In this document: in pieces, positions 51,190 to 60,050 of the stretch
Position numbering within the stretch: the stretch's first letter is position 1
Layout: every line of letters begins with the position of its first letter
Assembly (NCBI GenBank): GCA_035536455.1
Contig: DATLOC010000031.1
Location: 1 to 64,000 of the forward strand
DNA from: DASUNQ01 sp035536455
GTDB taxonomy: Bacteria > Acidobacteriota > Thermoanaerobaculia > Multivoradales > UBA5704
DNA: 64,000 bases
Direction of reading: 5' to 3'
Position numbers and translations under genes: made by a program
The notes under the pieces: generated by a model
Database searches by the model: none
Seen by the model: only the letters and a program-made list of their open reading frames with translations
Told to the model about the DNA's origin: nothing

Positions 51190-53625
51190 ATGCCGACGAC
51201 GCCGGAGACGTACGAGAAGCTGGGGGCCTTCTACCTCGGGCGGGAGTTCGACCTGGAGCGGGGGGAGGGGGCGGCGGAGCCGCTGCTCTACGACTCGCGC
51301 GACCTGGTCACCCACGGGCTGATCGTGGGGATGACCGGGAGCGGCAAGACGGGGCTGACGGCCGCGCTGCTCGAAGAGGCCGCCCTCGACGGCGTGCCGG
51401 CGCTGGTCATTGACCCCAAGGGCGACCTCGGCAACCTCCTTCTCACCTTCCCCGAGCTACGCCCCGCGGACTTCGCGCCCTGGATCGATCCCGAGGAGGC
51501 GCGGCGTGCCGGGCGCACGGTCGAGGAGCAGGCGGCCAAGGTCGCCGAGACGTGGCGCGCCGGGCTCGCCGAGTGGGGGCAGAGCGGCGAGCGCATCGCC
51601 CGCCTGCGCGCTGCGGCCGACTTCGCGATCTACACCCCGGGCAGCACCGCCGGCCTGCCGGTCTCGATCCTCGCCTCGTTCGCCGCGCCGCCGCCGGAAG
51701 TTCTCGCCGACGGCGATCTGCTGCGCGAGCGGGTCGGGACACTCGTCTCGAGCCTCCTCACCCTCCTCGGCCGCGACGCCGACCCGGTGCAGAGCCGCGA
51801 CCACGTCCTGCTCTCGACGATCTTCGACGCCGTGTGGCGCGGCAGCCGCGGGCTCGACCTACCCGGCTTGATCCAGGCGGTGCAGCGCCCGCCGGTCGAG
51901 CGGGTCGGCGTCCTCGACCTGGAGTCCTTCTACCCCGAGCGCGAGCGCTTCGCGCTGGCGATGGCGCTCAACAACCTCCTCGCCGCGCCCGGCTTCCGCG
52001 CCTGGCTCGAAGGCGATCCGCTCGACGTCGGCGCGCTGCTCTACACGCCGGCGGCCAAACCGCGCGTCGCCATCTTCTCGCTCGCCCACCTCTCCGACGC
52101 CGAGCGGGTGTTCTTCGTCGCCCTGCTCTTGAACCAGACCCTCGGCTGGATGCGCACCCGCCCCGGCACCGGCAGCCTGCGGGCGCTGCTGGTGATCGAC
52201 GAGCTCTTCGGCTTCGCGCCGCCGGTGGCCGAGCCGCCGTCGAAGCGCCCGCTACTGACGCTGCTCAAGCAGGCGCGCGCCTTCGGGCTGGGGGTCGTGG
52301 TGGCGACGCAGAACCCGGTGGACCTCGACTACAAGGGCCTCGGCAACATCGGCACCTGGTGGATCGGCCGCCTGCAGACCGAGCGCGACCGCGACCGACT
52401 GCTCGACGGCTTGCAGGGCGCCGCGGCCGGCGCCGGCCTCGACCGCGGCGAGCTGACCGACCTGCTCGGCCGCCTGACGCCGCGCCTCTTCCTGCTGCGC
52501 AACGTGCACGAGGAGAAGCCCGTCGTGCTGCAGAGCCGTTGGGCAATGTCTTACCTGCGCGGGCCGCTCACCCGGCCGGAGATCCAGCGGCTGATGGGGG
52601 AGCGCGCGCCGGCCGCCACGCCGGCGGTGCCGGCCGCGGGAGCACCCGCCGCCGCCGTGCCACCGCCGCCCGCGGCACCCGCGCCGGCCGGGCCCGCGAC
52701 GGCCGGGGTGCCCGTCCTGCCGCCCGAGATCGAGCAGGTTTTCTTTCCGCCTGTAGGTTCTGCGGCTCCCACCGACTACCGTCCCGCCCTCCTCGGCCAA
52801 GCCCGCGTCCACTACCTGGACGTCAAGCGCGGCCTCGAGCACAGCGAAGAGGTGGCGCTCCTGGCGCCGCTGGGGGAGGGGAGCGCGGTCGACTGGCACG
52901 ACGCCCAGCCCCTCCCGGCCGGCGCGCCGGCGCTCGCCGCCGCGCCCGCGCCCGGCGCCCGCTTCGCACCGGTGCCGGCGGCGGCCGCCCGCGCCCGCAG
53001 CTACGCCGCCTGGCGCAACGCCCTCGCCGACTGCCTCTACCGCAGCCGCCGCGTCGAGGTCTGGAAGAGCCCGAGCACCGGCGAGCTGTCCCGCCCGGGG
53101 GAGAGCGAGCGCGACTTCCGGGTGCGGCTGGTCGAGCGGTCGCGCGAGCGACGGGACGCGGCGGTCGAGGAGCTGCGAACCAAGCACGCGGCGCGCGCCG
53201 CGCGCCTGGAGGAGCGCAAGCGGCGCGCCGCTCAGGCGATCGAGCGCGAGAAGGACCAGGCGCGGCGCGAGAAGCTGAGCGCCGGCTTCTCCCTCGGCTC
53301 GGCGGTCGTCGGCGTCCTCCTCGGCCGCCGGCGGCTCTCCGCCACCACCCTCTCGCGCGCCGGCACGGCGGCGCGCGGCGTCGGGCGCTCCTACGAGCAG
53401 GGGCAGGACGTCGAGCGAGCGGAGGAGAACCTGGAGGCCGTCGAGCGCGAGAAGAAGGAGCTGGAGGCCGACCTGGCCGCCGAGGTGGCGGCGCTGGAGG
53501 AGCGCTTCGACCCCGCCGCCGAGGCGCTCGAGCCGGTGCCGCTCAAGCCGCGCAAGGCCGACGTCGAGGTGCACAGACTGGTCCTCGCCTGGGTGCCGGT
53601 CGAAGGCGCCGCCAAGCCCTCGTAG
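51190..53625 (+). CDS. HerA-like ATPase with C-terminal coiled coil
   Basis: 811 aa from the ATG at 51190 with GGAGGAG. A DUF87/HerA-type ATPase core has the Walker A GMTGSGKT (residues 47-54), IDPKGDLGNL, a Walker B-like LLVIDELFGF, and TQNPVDLDYKGLGNIG. A Pro/Ala-rich linker (about 470-540) and a long charged coiled coil (about 600-790) follow. HerA-like pumps act in DNA transport, repair or phage defence; no nuclease partner (NurA or other) is adjacent. The coil suggests an oligomer or a filament. No signal peptide; cytosolic. Confidence 0.85.
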   Translation: MPTTPETYEKLGAFYLGREFDLERGEGAAEPLLYDSRDLVTHGLIVGMTGSGKTGLTAALLEEAALDGVPALVIDPKGDLGNLLLTFPELRPADFAPWIDPEEARRAGRTVEEQAAKVAETWRAGLAEWGQSGERIARLRAAADFAIYTPGSTAGLPVSILASFAAPPPEVLADGDLLRERVGTLVSSLLTLLGRDADPVQSRDHVLLSTIFDAVWRGSRGLDLPGLIQAVQRPPVERVGVLDLESFYPERERFALAMALNNLLAAPGFRAWLEGDPLDVGALLYTPAAKPRVAIFSLAHLSDAERVFFVALLLNQTLGWMRTRPGTGSLRALLVIDELFGFAPPVAEPPSKRPLLTLLKQARAFGLGVVVATQNPVDLDYKGLGNIGTWWIGRLQTERDRDRLLDGLQGAAAGAGLDRGELTDLLGRLTPRLFLLRNVHEEKPVVLQSRWAMSYLRGPLTRPEIQRLMGERAPAATPAVPAAGAPAAAVPPPPAAPAPAGPATAGVPVLPPEIEQVFFPPVGSAAPTDYRPALLGQARVHYLDVKRGLEHSEEVALLAPLGEGSAVDWHDAQPLPAGAPALAAAPAPGARFAPVPAAAARARSYAAWRNALADCLYRSRRVEVWKSPSTGELSRPGESERDFRVRLVERSRERRDAAVEELRTKHAARAARLEERKRRAAQAIEREKDQARREKLSAGFSLGSAVVGVLLGRRRLSATTLSRAGTAARGVGRSYEQGQDVERAEENLEAVEREKKELEADLAAEVAALEERFDPAAEALEPVPLKPRKADVEVHRLVLAWVPVEGAAKPS

Positions 53626-53709
53626 CGCGTCGGAACACCAGGCGCCGCTCCTGCGTTACCATGATGGCCGCGCGGCGCCCCACTGCCGCGTGCGGGAGGC
53701 GCGACGACG

Positions 53710-54273
53710 ATGGACACCCTGCTCAGTCTCTTGATCGGGTTCGGTCTCGCCGCGGCGTGCGGTTTCCGCGTCTTCGTGCCGTTGCTGGTGGCGAGCCTGG
53801 CGGCGCGCGGCGGCCACCTCCAGATCGGCCCGGGCTTCGAGTGGCTGTCCTCCGACCTCGCCCTCGTCGCCTTCGGCGTCGCCACCCTCTTCGAGATCGC
53901 CGGCTACTACATCCCCTGGGTGGACAACCTGCTCGACGCCATCGCCACGCCGACGGCCATCGTCGCCGGCGTGCTGGTCTCGGCCTCCACCCTGGTCCTC
54001 GACCTCAACCCCTTCCTGCACTGGACGCTGGCGGTGCTGGCCGGCGGCGGTACCGCCGCCACCTTCCAGGGCGTCACCGCCACCATCCGGCAGATCTCCA
54101 CCTTCACCACCGGCGGCCTGGGCAACCCGGTGGTCGCCACGGCGGAGGCGGGCGGCTCGCTGCTCCTCGCCGTCCTCGCCGTCACGCTGCCGATCCTGGC
54201 GGCGATCGTGGTCGTCGCGCTGCTCTGGCTGGGCGTCCGCAAGCTGGTCTTCCGCCGCCCGGCCCGCGCATAG
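53710..54273 (+). CDS. DUF4126 membrane protein
   Basis: 187 aa with about four membrane helices (LLIGFGLAAACGFRVFVPLL, ALVAFGVATLFEIAGYY, TPTAIVAGVLVSASTLVL, and the C-terminal one). The IPWVDNLLDAIATPTA segment is typical of DUF4126. Inner membrane; role unknown. GGGAGG precedes the ATG. The next gene starts 9 nt after its stop. Confidence 0.78.
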   Translation: MDTLLSLLIGFGLAAACGFRVFVPLLVASLAARGGHLQIGPGFEWLSSDLALVAFGVATLFEIAGYYIPWVDNLLDAIATPTAIVAGVLVSASTLVLDLNPFLHWTLAVLAGGGTAATFQGVTATIRQISTFTTGGLGNPVVATAEAGGSLLLAVLAVTLPILAAIVVVALLWLGVRKLVFRRPARA

Positions 54274-54282
54274 AGGCGCCGG

Positions 54283-55428
54283 ATGCACCCACGGCGCCGT
54301 CGCCTGGCCGCCCTCCTCGGCCTGCCGCTCGTCCTCGCGGCCTGCGCCGGCGGCAACGCGGCGCTCGACGAGACGGCGCTCGAGAAGGAGATCCGCACCC
54401 GCGGCCTCGATCCGACGCAGATCGTCCTGCCGCACGCGCTGACCGACGAGATGCGGAGCTGGGCGCACACCCGCGTCGGCACGACGGGGATGCCGGAGGA
54501 GCGGCTGGAGCGCCTGCTCTCCGCGCTCCAGGACACCGGCGGGCTGGAGATCACCTACGAATCGGGCTACACCAGCACCGCTCCCGAAGCCTTCGCCCGG
54601 CGCCGCGCCAACTGCCTCGCCTTCACCGCGCTCTTCGTCGGCCTGGCGCGTGAGCTCGGGCTGCCGGCCTTCTATGTCGACGTCGACGACGTCGAGAAGT
54701 ACGCCAAGGAGGGGGACCTGGTGGTGATCTCCGGCCACATCACCGCCGGCTTCGACACCGGGCCGGACATCAAGATCCTGGAGTTCTCGGCCGCCCCCCA
54801 GGACATCAACTACCGCCACGTCCGCGCCGTCTCGGACCTCACCGCCATCGCCCTCTTCTACTCCAACCGCGGCGGCGAGCTGCTGCGCGCCGGCAAGCAG
54901 CAGGAGGCGCGGCAGTGGCTGGAGACGGCGGTGGGGCTCGACCCCGAGCTGGCCCGCGCCTGGATCAACCTCGGCGTGGCGCTGCGGCGCGACGGCGACC
55001 TCGACGGCGCCGAGGGGGCCTACCGCCGCGCCCTCGAAGTGGACCCCGCCGCCCACTCCGCCTACCAGAACCTCGCCGCCGTCCTCCGACTGCGCGGCCG
55101 CGAGCAGGAGGCCGGGGAGCTGATGGCCCTCGGCAGCCGGCTCGGCACGCGCAACCCGTACAGCTACCTGAGCCTCGGCGACCTGTCGCTGCGCCACGGC
55201 CGGCTGCCGGAGGCGCGGCGCTACTACCGCAAGGCGCTCCGTCTCGCCCACCGCGACGCCGAGACCTATGCCGCGATGGGGCTCTGGGCGCTCGCCGCCG
55301 GCGACGCGCACGACGCCGCGCGCTGGCTGCGCAAGGCGCAGGCGATCGACCAGGAGGACCCGCGCGCCAAGCGCCTCGAAGCGAGCCTGGCCGGCCGGCG
55401 CGGCCGGACGGCCGGCGGCGCCCCCTGA
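54283..55428 (+). CDS. TPR lipoprotein with transglutaminase-like domain
   Basis: 381 aa. Lipobox LVLAAC at residues 17-22, so it is probably anchored to a membrane. Residues 25-190 resemble a transglutaminase-like domain: RRANCLAFTALFVGLARELG (Cys nucleophile), ISGHITAG (His) and a following Asp. TPR units then cover about 200-370 (ARAWINLGVALRRDGDLDGA, YQNLAAVLRLRGREQEA). A scaffold or peptide-modifying protein on the outer side of the membrane is likely. The hyuA gene follows 19 nt later. Confidence 0.78.
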   Translation: MHPRRRRLAALLGLPLVLAACAGGNAALDETALEKEIRTRGLDPTQIVLPHALTDEMRSWAHTRVGTTGMPEERLERLLSALQDTGGLEITYESGYTSTAPEAFARRRANCLAFTALFVGLARELGLPAFYVDVDDVEKYAKEGDLVVISGHITAGFDTGPDIKILEFSAAPQDINYRHVRAVSDLTAIALFYSNRGGELLRAGKQQEARQWLETAVGLDPELARAWINLGVALRRDGDLDGAEGAYRRALEVDPAAHSAYQNLAAVLRLRGREQEAGELMALGSRLGTRNPYSYLSLGDLSLRHGRLPEARRYYRKALRLAHRDAETYAAMGLWALAAGDAHDAARWLRKAQAIDQEDPRAKRLEASLAGRRGRTAGGAP

Positions 55429-55447
55429 AGCCCTCCGCGGCGGCCGG

Positions 55448-57697
55448 TTGAGTCCCCCTCCCTGGCGCCTCTGGGTCGACACCGGCGGCACCTTCACCGA
55501 CTGCGTCGCGGTCGACCCCGCGGGGCGCACGCACCGGCTCAAGGTGCTGTCGTCGAGCGCGCTGCGCGGGCGGCTGGAAGAGCAGGTGGAAGAGAAGGCC
55601 TGGCGCATCCAGGCCGCGTGGGCCGCAAGCGCACCCGTGGACCTGTTCCGAGGCTACGGCTTCCGGCTGCTCGGAGGCAGCGCGGCCGTCTCCATCCGCA
55701 GCTCCTCGCCCGACGGGCCGTCCCTGCACCTCGACGGAAGCGCCGTCTCCTCCTTACCCGAGGTTCCCTCTGCCAGAGCGGCCTTCGAGCTCCTCTCGCC
55801 CGAAGAGGCGCCGGTCCTCGCCGCCCGCCTTCTTACCGGCACGCCGCTCGACCGCCCGCTGCCGCCGATCGCCATGCGCCTGGCGACGACGCGCGGCACC
55901 AACGCCCTGCTCGAGCGGAAGGGTGCGAAGACGGCGCTCTTCGTCACCCGCGGCTTCGCCGACCTGCTGGAGATCGGCACCCAGCAGCGCCCGGACCTCT
56001 TCGCGCTCGACATCCGCAAACCGCCGCCGCTGCACGCCACGGCCATCGAAGTCTCCGAGCGGCTGGCGGCGGACGGCACCGTGCTGGTGCCCCTCGACCT
56101 CGCGGCGCTGGAGGAGGAGGCCGCGCGCCTGCTTGCCGACGGCTTCGAAGCGGCGGCGGTGGCGCTCCTGCACTCCTACCGCGCGCCGCGGCACGAGGAG
56201 GCGCTCGCCGACTGGCTCGCGGCGCGCGGCTTCCGCCACGTCGCGCACTCGGCGGCGCTGGCGCCGCGCATCCAGCTCCTGCCGCGCGCCACGACCGCCG
56301 TCGTGGACGCCTACCTGGCGCCGGCGATCGGCGAGTACCTCGAGCGGGTGGCGGCGGCGCTCCCCGGGGGCACGCTCCACGTCCTCACCAGTGCCGGCGC
56401 GCTCGCCGGCACCGCCACGTTCCGGCCGAAGGACAGCCTGCTCTCCGGGCCGGCCGGCGGGGTGTTGGGCGCGGCGCTCGCCGGCCGCCGCTCGGCGCTC
56501 CCGCGGATCATCGCCTTCGACGTCGGCGGCACCTCGACCGACGTGGCGCGCTGGGACGGCGCCTTCGAAGTCGTCTTCGAGCACCGCGTCGGCGACGCCT
56601 GGCTGGTGGCGCCGGCCCTGGCGATCGAGAGCGTCGCCGCCGGCGGCGGCTCGATCTGCCGCTTCGACGGCACGCAGCTCAAGGTGGGGCCGGAGAGCGC
56701 CGGCGCCGCACCGGGGCCGGCCTGCTACGGCGCCGGCGGCCCGCTCACCCTGACCGACGTCAACCTGCTGCTCGGCCGCCTCGACCCGCGCCGCTTCGGC
56801 ATCCCGCTCGTCGTCGAGGCGGCGGAGCGGGCGTTCGCGGCGCTGGCGGAGGCGGTGCGTCAGGCGGAGGGTGATGGCGGCGAGGCGCCGCCGCGCGAGG
56901 CGCTTCTCGCCGGGCTCCTCGCCATCGCCGACGAGCGCACCGCCGACGCCATCCGCACGATCTCGGTGCGGCGCGGCATCGACCCCGCCGATTATGCGCT
57001 GGTCGCTTTCGGCGGCGCCGGCGGCCAGCACGCCTGCGCGGTGGCCGAGCTGCTGGGGATCGGCACCGTCCTGGTGCCGGCGGACGCCGGCCTGCTCTCG
57101 GCGCTGGGGCTCGGCGCCGCAGCGGTCGAGCGTTTCGCGCAGCGGCAGGTGCTGGAGCCGCTGGCGGCGGCGGTGGAAGGCCTGCCGGCGCTCCTGGCCG
57201 AGCTGGAGGAGGAGGCGCGGGCGGCGGTCGCCGCCGAGGGCGTGGTGCGCGAGGAGATTGCGGTGACCCGGCGCCTCCTCCACCTCCGCTTCCTCGGGCA
57301 GGACGCCACGGTGGCGGTGGAGCACGACCCGGCGGTGCCGGTGGAGGGGGCCTTCGCCGCCGCCTACCGCGCTCTCTTCGGCTACGCGCCGGAAGGGCGC
57401 GGCGTGGAGCTGGAGTCGGTCCACGTCGCCGCGGCCTCGCGCCCCGCCGAGCCCGAGCCGCCGCTGCCGGAGCCGGCACTCTTCGATGCGCCGGCGCCCG
57501 CCACTCGCCGCGCCTGGTTCGACGGCTGGCGCGAGGTCCCGGCCTACGACCGCGAAGCTCTCGCCGCCGGCACCCGTTTCGCCGGCCCGGCGCTGGTCTT
57601 CGAGGCCCATGCCACGACGGTGGTGCCCGCTGGCTGGTCGGCCCGGATCGACGGCGCGGGCGGGCTGCTCATCGCGCGCCGGCCGAAGGACTCATAA
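55448..57697 (+). CDS. hyuA: Hydantoinase/oxoprolinase subunit A (HyuA)
   Basis: 749 aa from a TTG at 55448, chosen because the family start RLWVDTGGTFTDCVAVD follows closely. Acetate/sugar-kinase-like ATPase fold: VDTGGTFTDC, TTRGTNALLE, ITFDVGGTSTDVA-type FDVGGTSTDVA, AAGGGSI and AFGGAGGQHAC. With subunit B it hydrolyses hydantoins or 5-oxoproline using ATP. Subunit B is not next to it: it begins at 63011 in the same direction, 5.3 kb away. That split is unusual. Confidence 0.88.
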   Translation: MSPPPWRLWVDTGGTFTDCVAVDPAGRTHRLKVLSSSALRGRLEEQVEEKAWRIQAAWAASAPVDLFRGYGFRLLGGSAAVSIRSSSPDGPSLHLDGSAVSSLPEVPSARAAFELLSPEEAPVLAARLLTGTPLDRPLPPIAMRLATTRGTNALLERKGAKTALFVTRGFADLLEIGTQQRPDLFALDIRKPPPLHATAIEVSERLAADGTVLVPLDLAALEEEAARLLADGFEAAAVALLHSYRAPRHEEALADWLAARGFRHVAHSAALAPRIQLLPRATTAVVDAYLAPAIGEYLERVAAALPGGTLHVLTSAGALAGTATFRPKDSLLSGPAGGVLGAALAGRRSALPRIIAFDVGGTSTDVARWDGAFEVVFEHRVGDAWLVAPALAIESVAAGGGSICRFDGTQLKVGPESAGAAPGPACYGAGGPLTLTDVNLLLGRLDPRRFGIPLVVEAAERAFAALAEAVRQAEGDGGEAPPREALLAGLLAIADERTADAIRTISVRRGIDPADYALVAFGGAGGQHACAVAELLGIGTVLVPADAGLLSALGLGAAAVERFAQRQVLEPLAAAVEGLPALLAELEEEARAAVAAEGVVREEIAVTRRLLHLRFLGQDATVAVEHDPAVPVEGAFAAAYRALFGYAPEGRGVELESVHVAAASRPAEPEPPLPEPALFDAPAPATRRAWFDGWREVPAYDREALAAGTRFAGPALVFEAHATTVVPAGWSARIDGAGGLLIARRPKDS

Positions 57698-57713
57698 TGA
57701 TCGCTCGCCCGCG

Positions 57714-58886
57714 ATGACCACCGAGTTCCCTTCTGTCGCCGAGATCGAGCGCGTCCTCGCCTTGCCCGATCTCGTGCTGCGCAACCTTCACATCACCCAC
57801 GCCTACCATCGCCTCGCGACGTCGCTCGCCGCGCTGCTCGGCCCGTCGGTCAACTGGTGCGCCTTCGCCACCTGGGCCTCGAAGCAGGCCGGGCGGACGA
57901 TCCGGCGGGAGGACCTGCCCGACCTCCTCGACCGCAAGCTCGACGAGGCGCTCGACGGCTCCCCGGCGCTCGGCGACCTGGTGCGGGCCGCCGCGCGGTT
58001 CAAGTCGCGGCTCGACCCGCTCGGGGTGCGCGACGCTCTGAAAGAGGCGCTGCTCGCCAAGCCGGTCTTCGACCGCACGAGCGCCGCCGTCTCGCGCGGC
58101 AACTTCCTGGTCTTCGCGGAGATCGGGCGCGAGTTCTCGCGCTTCCTCACCGCCTTCGCGGCGGACGCCACGCTGGACGAGGCGAAGCTCGCGCGCTTCG
58201 TCGAGGCCCTGCGCCCGGGCGATCCGCCGGACGGCCAGGGCTCCCTCCGCCGGGCCTTCACCCACTTCGCACGGGCGCGCTTCGAGGCGGACCCGAAGGC
58301 CCGCGCCGAGCGCATCCTCCGCGCCAACCTGGAGATCGGCTTCCACGAGCAGACGCGCCTGCAGCCCGCGATCGCGGATGCGCTCGAAGCGGCGCTCCCC
58401 AATCGCGAGGAGCTGCGGCGCCACCTGCTGCGCGCGCTCTTCCCGAGGGCCAGCATGTTCTTCCGCATGCGCCTGCGCCTGCCGCGTCTGCTGCGCCGCA
58501 TGACCCGCCTCGACCGTGCCTTCGACGACCTCTTCGCGGAGCTGCGCGGCGCCGTGCGGCGCGCCGTGACCGAGGCGCTGTTGCGCCAAGAGCACCCGGG
58601 CGGCGGAATGCTCCGCCTCGGGCGCGACCTCCAGCGCCCCTTCCCGGCCGCGCTCGCGACCCTCGCCGACGGCGAGCTGCAAGACCTCGTCGCGCGCCTC
58701 GACCCCGCGCCGCAGAGCCTCGCCGGCTCCGGCGCCGAGGACTGGGCGAGCTTCGCCGACCGCATGCACTACGTCGCCGACTACTTCCGGTGCTTCCAAG
58801 AGGAGGCCTCGCTCCTCGGCCCGCCGTTCACCGGCAAGCAGGTGGCGGAGCTCCTCGCCGGCCGGCGCCCGTCCGGCCGGCTGTGA
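57714..58886 (+). CDS. Protein of unknown function
   Basis: 390 aa, ATG at 57714, 16 nt after hyuA. Mostly helical, charged and Arg/Leu-rich; no signal peptide, no membrane helix, and no motif I can name. Text such as PDLVLRNLHITHAYHRLA and SRGNFLVFAEIGREFSRFL may help a search. It lies between hyuA and the convergent epoxide hydrolase gene. Confidence 0.7.
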   Translation: MTTEFPSVAEIERVLALPDLVLRNLHITHAYHRLATSLAALLGPSVNWCAFATWASKQAGRTIRREDLPDLLDRKLDEALDGSPALGDLVRAAARFKSRLDPLGVRDALKEALLAKPVFDRTSAAVSRGNFLVFAEIGREFSRFLTAFAADATLDEAKLARFVEALRPGDPPDGQGSLRRAFTHFARARFEADPKARAERILRANLEIGFHEQTRLQPAIADALEAALPNREELRRHLLRALFPRASMFFRMRLRLPRLLRRMTRLDRAFDDLFAELRGAVRRAVTEALLRQEHPGGGMLRLGRDLQRPFPAALATLADGELQDLVARLDPAPQSLAGSGAEDWASFADRMHYVADYFRCFQEEASLLGPPFTGKQVAELLAGRRPSGRL

Positions 58887-58898
58887 TCCGAGCCCGGC

Positions 58899-59984
58899 TC
58901 AAAGCGAGCGGCAGAACTCGGCGACGTCCGCCGCCAGGAGGTCCGGGGCCTCGAGCGCCGCGAAGTGGCCGCCGCGCGGCATCTCGGTCCAGCGGCGGAC
59001 GTCGTAGACGCGCTCCACCCAGGAGCGCGGCGGGAACGGCGCCTCGAGCGGAAAGCGGGCGACGGCGCAAGGCACCGTGAGCCGCTCGCCGGCCGCGAAG
59101 CGGAGCGGCGTGCGCGCCGACTCCAGGTAGAGGCGCATCGAGGAGGCGATCGTGTTGGTCACCCAGTAAAGGGTGACGTTAGTCAGCAGCTCGTCGAGCG
59201 GCAAGTCGATGGCCGGGTCCGCCCACTCGCGGAACTTCTCGACGATCCAGGCGGCGAGGCCGGCGGGGGAGTCGGCGAGCCCGTAGGCGAGGGTGAGCGG
59301 CCGCGTGCGCTGCACGTGGCCGTAGGCGCCGGACTCGGCGCTCCATTCCGCGGCGGCGCGGAGGAACGCCTCCTCCTCGGGCGCCAGGTCGCCCTCGACG
59401 TGCGGCGCGAACGAGCCCGGGATGTAGTTGAGGTGCATTCCGAGGAGGCGCGCGGGGTGCTTGCGCGCCATCCAAATGGCGATGCCCGCGCCCCAGTCGC
59501 CCCCCTGCACGGCGAAGCGCTCGTAGCCGAGCGTCGACATCAGCTCGGCGAAGAGGTCCGCCATGCGCTCGTTCGACATGCCGGGCGCGGTGGGCGGATC
59601 AGAGAAGCCGTACCCCGGCAGCGACGGCACGACGACGTGAAGCTCCTCCCGCAGGAGCGGCAGTACCCCGAGCATCTCGACGAAGGAGCCCGGCCAGCCG
59701 TGGAGCAGGAGGAGCGGCACGGCGTCGGCGCTCGCCGCCCGCTCGTGGATGAAGTGCAGGCGAAGACCCTCGACGCGGGCGCGGAAGTGACGAAAGGCGT
59801 TGAGCTGCCGCTCCTGCCGCCGCCAATTGAACTCGTTGCGCCAGTACCCGACGAGCGCCGCGACCTCTTCGAGCGGCAACCCGCCCTCGTCGGTCACCCC
59901 CGCCGGCCATCGCGTCGCGCCGAGCCGCCGCCGCAAGTCGTCCAGTACCTCCTCGGCGACGGCGATCTCGAAAGGCTCGATCAC
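58899..59984 (-). CDS. Epoxide hydrolase, EHN plus alpha/beta-hydrolase
   Basis: 361 aa. The N-terminal EHN domain (about 1-100) has NEFNWRRQERQLNAF. The alpha/beta-hydrolase has the oxyanion turn HGWPGS, nucleophile Asp163 in GGDWGA, and His340 in GGHFAALE. It opens epoxides to diols. Substrate unknown. It is transcribed toward the unknown gene and away from the hyu order; its presence between hyuA and hyuB is odd. Confidence 0.85.
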   Translation of the reverse strand: MIEPFEIAVAEEVLDDLRRRLGATRWPAGVTDEGGLPLEEVAALVGYWRNEFNWRRQERQLNAFRHFRARVEGLRLHFIHERAASADAVPLLLLHGWPGSFVEMLGVLPLLREELHVVVPSLPGYGFSDPPTAPGMSNERMADLFAELMSTLGYERFAVQGGDWGAGIAIWMARKHPARLLGMHLNYIPGSFAPHVEGDLAPEEEAFLRAAAEWSAESGAYGHVQRTRPLTLAYGLADSPAGLAAWIVEKFREWADPAIDLPLDELLTNVTLYWVTNTIASSMRLYLESARTPLRFAAGERLTVPCAVARFPLEAPFPPRSWVERVYDVRRWTEMPRGGHFAALEAPDLLAADVAEFCRSL

Positions 59985-60050
59985 GGCGCATCCCTCCTCG
60001 GGTGCACGAGACTAGCGACTTTGCTGGTGCAATGCTTCTAGCAAGGTGGG

